Positions 15,274 to 21,280 of a stretch of DNA of 21,280 nt are shown here, one piece after another. The position numbers were made by a program, and so were the translations under genes. The notes under the pieces are model-generated. The model worked only from the letters and a program-made list of their open reading frames with translations. It was not told the DNA's origin and ran no database searches. Position 1 is the first letter of the stretch, and each line of letters starts with the position of its first letter. Source of the stretch: Ruminococcus sp. (GTDB lineage Bacteria; Bacillota; Clostridia; Oscillospirales; Ruminococcaceae); contig JAMPAO010000041.1 in NCBI GenBank assembly GCA_023667165.1, positions 1 to 21,280 of the forward strand, given 5' to 3'.

Positions 15274-15314
15274 GAGGCAGGGATCGGGAAAAATCCCCGT
15301 AAGATCCCTGCCTC
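15274..15314 (-). terminator. Hairpin terminator after the lipoprotein gene
   Basis: GAGGCAGGGATC (15274-15285) pairs perfectly with GATCCCTGCCTC (15303-15314), and the loop contains an inner GGG/CCC. It lies 18 bases beyond the stop of the lipoprotein gene. The T-run on the minus side is poor (CTTATAT), so termination may be only partial. Confidence 0.6.
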
Positions 15315-15332
15315 CCGCCGCAAAGCCTGCGG

Positions 15333-17792
15333 TCAATACTGCTCGCTTAGATATATTTTCGCCCTCGACTGGATTATTGACGCCGTTTCGTCAACGGATT
15401 TGGTGCCGTTGAAGTACTCCTGCGCGTCCTCATTGATTATTTCCAAAAGGCTGGTGTCATAGCTGTAAACATTTTCCACATTGCTGACGTAATCGATCAC
15501 CAGATCAACGTCTGCCTGAGTGGGTTTTTTCACCTTGATCTGCTCGTCGCCCACATACCAGATATTCTCGCTTTCAACCTCGTTTCCGTTCTCGTCGATG
15601 TATGTGTCGGGAATAGTGGAGTCCTTGCCCAGAAGCTCAAGCTGTTCCTTGAGCACGGGGAACGAGTAATAATTCGATACCCATCTCTTCTTTGTGCCTG
15701 CGTCCTCGGAGCCGGAAACAGACGACATCGACGAATTACGCATATATGAGCTGTAATTTTCGACCTCTTCCTCGGTAACGGCTCCCTTTATGATATTCTT
15801 GATAAACTCCCATGCCGCTTCTTTGAACTGCGATTTGCCGGAAACGGCTATCTTCGTATTAAAGCTGATGTATGCGCCTCCGGGGTTTTCCGCGCTTATT
15901 CCCGGATATCCCACAAGCGTGATGTCCTCGCCGAAATACGCGTCCCTTGTGCTGGAGTAGCTGCCGAAATCGGAAAGGTACATATTGTACAGCAGCGCTC
16001 TGTCCTCCTTGCAGGCTGTTTCCTGTTCCTGCCAGTAGTTGGGATTGTCGTTCCAGAGAGCCTCGTAATCTATCTCGGCGGGATATTCTTTTGCTTTTTC
16101 AAGCACCGCCTTGAAATCGTCGCTGTCAAAGGAGCACGACGCCGTGCTGTAATCTGCGAAGCTGAGAAACTGCAAAGCCGTACCCAGGTATTCCGACGAG
16201 TTCATGTACTCCTCGTTATTGAAAAGAACGGCGCCGGGCATAGCCGACAGCAGCTCGTTTGCCTTGTCCATGGTGATAGACTGCTCCGCACCCACTTTGG
16301 ATTTCTTAGCCGCAAAGGTCTGAACGGTAAAGCCCATTGCCATGCAGTACAGCTTTCCGTCCTTTTCAAGTCCTTTCAGAACGGAGGGAACAAAGGAATC
16401 CTTGGTGTATTCGCCGTCGCTTTCAATAAGCTCGTACAGATCCGCGAACATTCCCTTGGATGCGTAACTGTCATAGGGCATATTGTCGTTTATGAGAAGA
16501 ATGTCGGGAACGTTTCCCGCAAGTATCTCGTTATTGAACTTTGTCAGTGCGGCTTCCCAGTCGGAGGTGTCGTTGGATTCGCTGTAGCTGGTGGCATAGA
16601 TCACATACTCGCCGTTTGTTTTGTTAAACTCGGCTATCTGCGAGCGCATTCTCCAGTCCATATAGAAGCAGCCGAGGGAAAGGATCTTCTTTTCCTTGAC
16701 CTGCGAGCCGTCCACAGGCGACAATACATTAAGCGTGGTTTTCGAGTTGCCGTATTTGCCGTAATCCCTGCTTACGGTAACAAATCCGCCGCTGTCGGTG
16801 GTGCAGAAGCCGTTGATGTTTGTGTTGTCCACGCCCAGATTAAGCAGATTTATTACCTGCTCCTGCGCCAGAGTGTCGGCTCTTACTCCGGAAATCCCCG
16901 TATCGGTGGTGAAATATGTAAGGTAATCGCCGCTGCCGCTGTACATACTTCCCACGTTAATGCCGCTCAGATCGTATTCTGCGCCGTATCCCTTTGCGTT
17001 TATATCAATCTCCTTGATAAGGAACTTGCTTTCCTCGCCGCTGTAGTCGTAAACGGAGAAAGCGGGAACGCCGCCGTTTGTAAGGATCATTCCGTTGGAC
17101 CATGCATTGTCGCCGGAAAGCTTTTCGGTGGTAAAAAGCACCTTGCCCGCGCTGTCGCATACCCTCACGCATTTGTTAAGGTTGAAATAGATATTGCCCT
17201 GTCCGTCAACAAGAAAGTCCTGAAGCCACATCTGCTCCTCGTTGCTTTCCTGCTCCGAAACGATATTGCTCGTATCTATAGTGCTTATAATATTTCCCGC
17301 GCTGTCAAAGGTGACAAGCTCGTTGGAATAGCTGTCCTCCCCCGTTTCCTCGTCGTATGAGCCTTTATACATCATACAGGTAATATTTCCCTCGTCGCTT
17401 ATGAAAATACCGCCGCTGACGCCGCCGTACTCGTTGGGTTCTGTCTGTTCATATACGGGGATAGTTTGAGTGATCTCTCCGTTTTCGTCGAACACCACTA
17501 TCGAATATGTGCTGAAATAATTTCCGTCCTCCTCGCTGCCCTTAAGCTCGTATAAGCTGTTCAAGCCGTAAAACAAGCCGTTTTTGTAAACTACGGTCCT
17601 GTCTATCTCGGCGTCCACGGAAACGTCCTTGACATCGTAGGCAAGCGTCTTCATTGCCTCCTGCTGATCTACTATTGCATTGCCCCGGGCGTCGTCTTTT
17701 TTTCCGCAGCCTGTGAGAACTCCTGCGGAAAGTATCATCATGCCCGCAGTAAGAAAGCAGGCTGTGCGTTTTGCAAACCGGATCTTATTCAT
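15333..17792 (-). CDS. Lipoprotein with beta-propeller-like N-half and solute-binding C-half
   Basis: An 819-residue exported lipoprotein. The signal peptide ends in the lipobox LTGC with lipidated Cys29, followed by a polar linker. Residues about 60-365 are short repeats with FDENGEI, FDSAGNI, VDGQGNI and CDSAGKV turns, typical of beta-propeller blades. Residues about 375-800 resemble family 1 extracellular solute-binding proteins: a CFYMDWRMRSQIAEFNKTNG start, then DWEAALTKFNNEILAGNVPDI, KDGKLYCMAMGF and a late AAWEFIKNII. The protein presumably binds a sugar or oligosaccharide outside the membrane. The ATG at 17792 has an AAAGGACGG site. No permease or ATPase gene is adjacent, so its transporter, if any, is elsewhere. 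It could instead be a sensor or surface receptor. Confidence 0.8.
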   Translation of the reverse strand: MNKIRFAKRTACFLTAGMMILSAGVLTGCGKKDDARGNAIVDQQEAMKTLAYDVKDVSVDAEIDRTVVYKNGLFYGLNSLYELKGSEEDGNYFSTYSIVVFDENGEITQTIPVYEQTEPNEYGGVSGGIFISDEGNITCMMYKGSYDEETGEDSYSNELVTFDSAGNIISTIDTSNIVSEQESNEEQMWLQDFLVDGQGNIYFNLNKCVRVCDSAGKVLFTTEKLSGDNAWSNGMILTNGGVPAFSVYDYSGEESKFLIKEIDINAKGYGAEYDLSGINVGSMYSGSGDYLTYFTTDTGISGVRADTLAQEQVINLLNLGVDNTNINGFCTTDSGGFVTVSRDYGKYGNSKTTLNVLSPVDGSQVKEKKILSLGCFYMDWRMRSQIAEFNKTNGEYVIYATSYSESNDTSDWEAALTKFNNEILAGNVPDILLINDNMPYDSYASKGMFADLYELIESDGEYTKDSFVPSVLKGLEKDGKLYCMAMGFTVQTFAAKKSKVGAEQSITMDKANELLSAMPGAVLFNNEEYMNSSEYLGTALQFLSFADYSTASCSFDSDDFKAVLEKAKEYPAEIDYEALWNDNPNYWQEQETACKEDRALLYNMYLSDFGSYSSTRDAYFGEDITLVGYPGISAENPGGAYISFNTKIAVSGKSQFKEAAWEFIKNIIKGAVTEEEVENYSSYMRNSSMSSVSGSEDAGTKKRWVSNYYSFPVLKEQLELLGKDSTIPDTYIDENGNEVESENIWYVGDEQIKVKKPTQADVDLVIDYVSNVENVYSYDTSLLEIINEDAQEYFNGTKSVDETASIIQSRAKIYLSEQY

Positions 17793-17825
17793 TTTGAGTC
17801 CGTCCTTTCTTTTTTGATATTACTA

Positions 17826-17854
17826 ATTATAACACATCCTTTTTGATTTTTCCA
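17826..17854 (-). promoter_or_regulatory. Promoter of the lipoprotein gene
   Basis: Perfect TATAAT at 17826-17831, 17-base spacer, weak TGGAAA at 17849-17854. It lies 34 bases upstream of the start. The poor -35 box hints at an activator or modest expression. The AT-rich stretch from 17855 to 18003 shows nothing else I can name. Confidence 0.55.
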
Positions 17855-18003
17855 TACCCTAAGCCAAACTGTAATTAACTTGTTACCTCTGCGAAATATA
17901 ATTTTGATATTTTAAGCTGAAACATTTCCAAATGTAGATTTTATCAAATAAACATTAATAAAATTATCTAATTAAATTAACCGTAAAAAATTGCAATATC
18001 CTA

Positions 18004-18032
18004 TTGACAAATGCCGCCGAATAATGTATAAT
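18004..18032 (+). promoter_or_regulatory. tRNA-Thr promoter
   Basis: TTGACA (18004-18009), 17-base spacer, TATAAT (18027-18032): a full consensus promoter 21 bases before the mature tRNA 5' end, as expected of a strong stable-RNA promoter. Confidence 0.85.
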
Positions 18033-18052
18033 AAATAAGCATTGTGAAATGA

Positions 18053-18128
18053 GCTGATTTAGCTCAGTTGGTAGAGCACATCCTTGGTAAGGATGAGGTC
18101 GACAGTTCAAATCTGTTAATCAGCTCCA
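18053..18128 (+). tRNA. tRNA-Thr (anticodon GGT)
   Basis: A full cloverleaf: acceptor GCTGATT pairs with AATCAGC, the D-loop contains AGTTGGTAGA, anticodon stem CATCC/GGATG encloses the loop TTGGTAA (anticodon GGT, reading ACC and ACT), and the T-arm GACAG-TTCAAAT-CTGTT is present. The discriminator base is T and CCA is encoded. It is 76 bases long and stands alone with its own promoter and terminator. No integrase or duplicated 3' end is nearby. Confidence 0.97.
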
Positions 18129-18153
18129 GCGATTTTTGAATTTGTTACTCCGG

Positions 18154-18201
18154 AAAATATCCGCAAAACGGCTTATTCGTGCAGTTTGCGGATATTTTTT
18201 A
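18154..18201 (+). terminator. Terminator of tRNA-Thr
   Basis: AATATCCGCAAAAC pairs with GTTTGCGGATATT (one bulged A), followed by a T-run (GATATTTTTTATT): a textbook intrinsic terminator. The region from here to 18404 contains no gene or site I can support. Confidence 0.85.
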
Positions 18202-18404
18202 TTATTGCGTTTATGTTTGGGTCTCATATTTTCAAGCTTTAAAATCAAGATAATTTTATCCTATTGCGTCGATTAATCTCCTTTGGTTTTGTCTGGATCG
18301 TAATAGATTATAATAATAGCGGAGCTGCTGTTACTATGGCAAACCGGTCATTATGAGTATTCTGCTTAATAAAATAAGGAAAAACTTAATACCGGAATTT
18401 GCCG

Positions 18405-19295
18405 TTAAATATTATCATCTTCATCATTAAGTACAGTATTTTTCTTGCTTTTTCCGTTCGACATATTTGAACGCAGAAGATTAAGCGAATTAGTATACTT
18501 CCCCGCGTCAATTCTCGGAAAAGCTTTTAAAAGCCGTTCCGTTTTTGTATTTCTTTCCGAAAGAAGTCTGTCAAATTCATTACGCAGTTTTTCGGACTGT
18601 TCGTCTCGGTTTTCCTCGGTGTACTGCAATTGCTCCGCGGCATATTCAACATTGTTTTTTACCTTTAAAGTGCCTGCTGCAAGCCGTTTGCCCGTCTTTA
18701 CCGAAAACGTCAGCAGACGTTCCGAAATTTCGTCCAGCCTTTTTATGCGGCGGCTCAGATTTAACGCGGCGGAAAACGAGGAAACCGTGTCAACGGCGAT
18801 AAGTACAGCCATAATTATAACTATTGCAAGTCCTATTTTTTCGGGCAGAGCATTGATAACCTTTTCAACAAATAGCTCAACCACCCTCACGCACAAAACG
18901 CACCCGCCCCCGAAAAACAATGAATTTCTAAGGCATATGTAACCCTTGTAATTAAATTTCATATGGCTGTAATCCCACCAGCGGGCGTGAAAAATCTTTT
19001 CCATACCGAGTCCCACAAGAAGTTCAAAAGCGGTACACAAAATTGTCGACGCGATAAAAAGCGGAATTACGGTATTTTTAATTTCCTTGAAAAAAATAAT
19101 TACCATTATCATTCCAAAGCCCTCTATGGGGCATATGGGCATATTTAAAAATCCTCGGTTCTGATAATCGCCCGTTTCGTATGCCATATCCACCACTTCA
19201 ATGCACCAGCCGATAAAGCTCCAAAAACAAAATATCAAAAAAAGCTCGTAAAGGCTGTAATCTATATAAGGAATAACGTGCATAAAAAATTTCAT
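18405..19295 (-). CDS. CmpB-like putative ABC-transporter type IV membrane protein (PF06541)
   Basis: A 296-residue membrane protein. Family motifs appear in order: GWCIEVV at residues 29-35, NRGFLNMPICPIEGFG at 46-61, RWWDYS at 105-110 and GYICLRNSLFFG at 118-129. Membrane segments are at about 15-35, 58-70, 75-95, 125-145 and 154-172. Residues 180-265 form a charged, coiled-coil-like tail. The family is annotated as a putative ABC transporter permease, but its biochemical role is unknown. The start overlaps the preceding CDP-alcohol transferase gene by 98 bases in another frame. The AAAGG before ATG 19295 is only two bases away, so an in-frame ATG at 19283 is an alternative start. It is the last gene of the MarR-facing operon. 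Confidence 0.8.
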   Translation of the reverse strand: MKFFMHVIPYIDYSLYELFLIFCFWSFIGWCIEVVDMAYETGDYQNRGFLNMPICPIEGFGMIMVIIFFKEIKNTVIPLFIASTILCTAFELLVGLGMEKIFHARWWDYSHMKFNYKGYICLRNSLFFGGGCVLCVRVVELFVEKVINALPEKIGLAIVIIMAVLIAVDTVSSFSAALNLSRRIKRLDEISERLLTFSVKTGKRLAAGTLKVKNNVEYAAEQLQYTEENRDEQSEKLRNEFDRLLSERNTKTERLLKAFPRIDAGKYTNSLNLLRSNMSNGKSKKNTVLNDEDDNI

Positions 19296-19878
19296 ATCCT
19301 TTCTTATTGCGAAATGTTTTTATTTTCAGCAATTTAATATTTCTGACGGCGTAAAGTATAAGCGAAATACCTGTCATTGCGGTACAGGCGGAAATCAAAA
19401 TAAAGGAAACTGTCGGCGTTATTTCATACCAAAATATATGAATTATCATCATACCGTATAAAAGAAATGTCGCGGCTTTTCCGTGCCATTCCGCACCGCA
19501 TACCGTTCCCGTCTTTTTTATGACAATAATGCCGCTTATTCCCATAAATATTTCCTTTATAATCAGTGCGATGAAAGGCACAATCATTAAAGGGGAACCG
19601 AATAACAGGCAAATAAGCACAACTCCCTGCGTTAGTTTGTCCGCAATAGGGTCAAGGATTTTTCCGAAATCGCTTATCATATTAAACCGTCTTGCGATAA
19701 ATCCGTCGGCAATATCCGTAATTCCCGACAAAACCAAAATATAACCCGCCCAAGCAAAATTTTTTTCCGCGCAGTACAGCCAAGCGATAAGAGGTATAAG
19801 GCATATCCGAAAAAACGAAAGAATATTCGGGACAGTAATTATTTTATTTTTACAGCTTTTATTATTTGATTTATTCAT
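19198..19878 (-). CDS. CDP-alcohol phosphatidyltransferase (PgsA-like)
   Basis: An integral membrane enzyme that joins a CDP-activated lipid to an alcohol, making a phospholipid such as phosphatidylglycerol phosphate. The diagnostic motif D-x2-DG-x2-AR-x8-G-x3-D-x3-D is complete at residues 55-80 (DIADGFIARR, then FGKILDPIAD). Six hydrophobic segments fit the family. It has 226 residues, where about 180-200 is usual. The extra 32 residues (from about 195) are simply the neighbouring CmpB-like gene read out of frame, so the original stop was probably lost by a small indel near AAAAACATTTCGC. The ATG at 19878 has an AAAGGAAA site. Glycerol-phosphate as acceptor is likely but not proven. It follows the PAP2-like pseudogene by 12 bases. 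Confidence 0.85.
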   Translation of the reverse strand: MNKSNNKSCKNKIITVPNILSFFRICLIPLIAWLYCAEKNFAWAGYILVLSGITDIADGFIARRFNMISDFGKILDPIADKLTQGVVLICLLFGSPLMIVPFIALIIKEIFMGISGIIVIKKTGTVCGAEWHGKAATFLLYGMMIIHIFWYEITPTVSFILISACTAMTGISLILYAVRNIKLLKIKTFRNKKGYEIFYARYSLYRLQPLRAFFDILFLELYRLVH

Positions 19879-19890
19879 AGTATTTCCTTT

Positions 19891-20371
19891 CTATATTGGG
19901 AACACCGCCGCTGTCAAAGTGCCGAGCAACGCTCCCGCAAAAACCTCCGCAGGTTTGTGACCGAGCAATTCATTCAGCTTTTTTTGTTTGTCTGTATTAG
20001 GTGAATTTTGCGGTTTCCCCGTATCTTCCGAGCCGACAAGCCGCCTTGCGATTTGCAGCAGCTTGTTAAGTTACCGCGCTTGAAGTCCCGCATTATATCT
20101 GACGTCCATTGCGTCGTAAATAACAATTGCCGCCAAAATTGCCGTAAGCGCAAATTTAACGTCGGAAAAACCGTACAGCCGCAGCGTGCATATCATAACC
20201 GAAATCACCAGCGCGGAATGGGACGACGGCATTCCCCCCCGCGCCAAATATTCTTTCGGGAGAAAATTTTTTAAACCTTATCAAATGAATAAGCGTTTTC
20301 AAAATCTGCGCCGCGACCCAAGATATAATCCCAACCGAAATAATAGGATTAAACGTTAAAAAATTTTTCAT
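19891..20371 (-). pseudogene. Divergent PAP2 family protein (DUF212, YuiD-like), frameshift and nonsense
   Basis: The family's start (NPIISVGIISWVAAQILKTL and FKKFSPERIFGA) runs in one frame to a run of seven G at 20234-20240. Removing one G restores the conserved GGMPSSHSALVISVM, then IYDAMDVRYNAGLQAR. There an in-frame TAA (20071-20073) occurs where related proteins have a residue such as Gln; CAA to TAA is one transition. Beyond it the frame continues as LNKLLQIARRL to LNELLGHKPAEVFAGALLG and ends at TAG 19891. The ends are intact and the total is one base over a multiple of three. Membrane phosphatase-like proteins of this family have no settled substrate. It is the first gene of the operon under the 20404-20454 control region. 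Confidence 0.85.
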
Positions 20372-20403
20372 TTCCCCTCAAAAACTCCTGTTTCTTTTTA
20401 TAC

Positions 20404-20447
20404 GTGTCCCATTTGGTACTCTTATATTATAGTCCGAAATGGGACAC
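20404..20447. promoter_or_regulatory. Probable MarR operator over the minus-strand promoter
   Basis: A long inverted repeat: GTGTCCCATTTGGTACT (20404-20420) and AGTCCGAAATGGGACAC (20431-20447) match at 15 of 17 positions. Each arm is itself an imperfect palindrome GTCC-N6-GGAC (20406-20419 and 20432-20445). The repeat overlaps the -10 box and spacer of the membrane operon promoter and resembles the site at 20571-20619. Confidence 0.75.
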
Positions 20448-20454
20448 TCGTCAA
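20426..20454 (-). promoter_or_regulatory. Promoter of the PAP2/PgsA/CmpB operon
   Basis: TTGACG (20449-20454), 17-base spacer, TATAAT (20426-20431) on the minus strand. The right operator arm fills the spacer, so a bound repressor would block RNA polymerase. Confidence 0.75.
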
Positions 20455-20565
20455 GAAATATTTACAAATTTCATTAAATTATCACAAAGTACGTAAGGCG
20501 CGTTTTCGGCAAATAGGACTTTTCTCCGCTTTTATGAAAATATTGTGAAATTTTTCGACAGGCTA

Positions 20566-20594
20566 TTGACAAGTGTCTGTTTTAGGACTATAAT
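20566..20594 (+). promoter_or_regulatory. Promoter of the MarR-MATE operon
   Basis: Perfect TTGACA (20566-20571), 17-base spacer, perfect TATAAT (20589-20594). The spacer contains the left arm of the 20571-20619 inverted repeat, just as at the divergent promoter. Confidence 0.85.
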
Positions 20595-20619
20595 ATAATA
20601 AGTCCGAAAACAGATACTT
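20571..20619. promoter_or_regulatory. Probable MarR operator over the marR promoter
   Basis: AAGTGTCTGTTTTAGGACT (20571-20589) and AGTCCGAAAACAGATACTT (20601-20619) are inverted copies agreeing at 17 of 19 positions with an 11-base gap. Each arm contains an imperfect GTCC-N6-GGAC palindrome (20575-20588, 20602-20615). It covers the -35/-10 spacer, the -10 box and the likely transcription start, which fits autorepression. Confidence 0.75.
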
Positions 20620-20639
20620 TCTGAAAAGGAGCGCATACT

Positions 20640-21098
20640 ATGAATACCTTAAAAGAACAAATGACGGAAATAAACCGCCTTTGCAATGAAAGCGACGAAA
20701 TTTACCACTGCATAGCCCAAAGCTACGGTCTTTCCGACAGCGTATACTGGATACTTTATATTCTCTACGACCGCGGCGAATCCATTTCGCAGTCGGAACT
20801 CTGCGCCGACTGGGCGTATTCAAAGCAAACGGTTAATTCCTCCGTTGCCTCAATGGTGAAAAGGGAATGGATAACGCTTGAAACCATACCGGGCACCCGC
20901 AACAAGAAAAAAATCGAACTTACCGAGCAGGGCAAACGGTTCTGCCAAAAGGTTATCGGCGAAACACGGGATATGGAGCAGGCGGCTTTTTCAAAAATTC
21001 CCGAAAACGACCGCAGAATTTTTATATCTTCATTTCATATGATAAATCAATTTATGCGCGAGGAATACGAAAAAAGGCACGCCGCTCCCAAAGTGTGA
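20640..21098 (+). CDS. MarR-family transcriptional regulator
   Basis: A 152-residue winged-helix regulator of the MarR type; such proteins bind short palindromes as dimers and release on binding a ligand or oxidation. Helical dimerisation segments occupy about 1-40 and 105-148. The DNA-binding region is at 48-100: SQSELCADWAYSKQTVNSSVASMVKR is the helix-turn-helix and IPGTRNKKKIELTEQG the wing. The ATG at 20640 has an AAGGAG site eight bases upstream. It is followed 21 bases later by a MATE efflux gene and faces the membrane operon. Paired operators at both promoters suggest that it represses itself, the pump and the divergent operon. Two cysteines (15, 24) near the N-terminus and one at 55 could serve redox sensing, but this is only a possibility. 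Confidence 0.9.
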   Translation: MNTLKEQMTEINRLCNESDEIYHCIAQSYGLSDSVYWILYILYDRGESISQSELCADWAYSKQTVNSSVASMVKREWITLETIPGTRNKKKIELTEQGKRFCQKVIGETRDMEQAAFSKIPENDRRIFISSFHMINQFMREEYEKRHAAPKV

Positions 21099-21119
21099 TT
21101 ACTGCCGAAAGGAGCTTTT

Positions 21120-21280
21120 ATGAATATTCAATTATCCGACCATTTTAACTATGGGCGTTTGCTGCGCTTTGTACTGCCGTCAATTGTTATGATGGTGTTT
21201 ACCTCCGTTTACGGCGTGGTGGACGGCTTGTTTGTGTCAAACTTTGTGGGCGACACGGCGTTTGCGGCGATAAATCTGAT
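21120..21280 (+). CDS. MATE family efflux transporter, 5' part
   Basis: The ATG at 21120 follows GAAAGGAG by six bases and the open frame runs to the window edge (53 codons). The sequence begins NIQLSDHFNYGRLLRFVLPS, then VMMVFTSVYGVVDGLFVSNF and GDTAFAAINL, which is the first membrane segment and the conserved V-D-G-L-F-V-S region of MATE (NorM/DinF-like) cation/drug antiporters. Full members have about 450 residues and 12 helices, so roughly a tenth is visible. Being directly behind the MarR gene, it is probably the main target of that regulator. Confidence 0.88.
   Translation, partial: MNIQLSDHFNYGRLLRFVLPSIVMMVFTSVYGVVDGLFVSNFVGDTAFAAINL

Noticed and set aside
18053..18128. tRNA-Thr as an integration site for a mobile island
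   Set aside because: There is no integrase gene and no repeated tRNA 3' end in the window; the tRNA is followed by its own terminator.
1..21280. CRISPR array
   Set aside because: No regularly spaced direct repeats were seen on either strand. The only repeats are IS ends and the operator arms.

Overview
The window looks like a low-to-moderate GC Firmicute of the Clostridia, most likely a gut Ruminococcus/Oscillospiraceae-type organism. This rests on gene content (YitT with DUF2179, CmpB-like membrane protein, long lipoprotein with a solute-binding domain, choline-binding-like repeats), strong AGGAGG-type ribosome sites and clean TTGACA/TATAAT promoters. No marker here fixes the species.

Region 1 (1-3.4 kb, minus strand, AT-rich) is the distal part of a cell-surface polysaccharide operon: the last codons of a probable sugar-phosphate transferase, UDP-galactopyranose mutase (glf), a DUF4422 glycosyltransferase, a GT2 glycosyltransferase and a GT4-type glycosyltransferase. 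Both ends are cut by copies of the same IS1595-like element. glf implies that galactofuranose is part of the glycan.

Region 2 (3.4-6.3 kb, AT-rich) is a graveyard: an internally deleted IS1595-like element, the first codons of a secreted protein, a zinc-ribbon membrane protein, a truncated IS5-family element whose two transposase frames are offset by one base, and very short orphan reading frames. It looks like accessory DNA reduced by IS-driven deletion.

Region 3 (6.3-18 kb, visibly higher GC) is chromosomal backbone: the rRNA methyltransferase rlmB followed by a 982-residue membrane protein that I read as a catalytically dead P1B-type ATPase with a long charged N-terminal tail; metG on the opposite strand; a secreted repeat/Ig-like protein; a YitT transporter-like protein; and an orphan lipoprotein joining a beta-propeller-like half to a solute-binding half. 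A tRNA-Thr(GGT) with its own promoter and terminator closes the region.

Region 4 (18.4-21.3 kb) holds a minus-strand membrane operon (divergent-PAP2 pseudogene, CDP-alcohol phosphatidyltransferase, CmpB-like protein) diverging from a plus-strand MarR-family regulator and a MATE efflux gene that runs off the end. Both divergent promoters carry closely related paired inverted repeats over their -10 boxes. One regulator therefore probably controls the phospholipid-type operon, its own gene and the efflux pump.

The most interesting items are the degenerate P1B ATPase with its repeated LDDIL-type motif, the duplicated MarR operator architecture, and the IS-mediated pruning of the polysaccharide locus.
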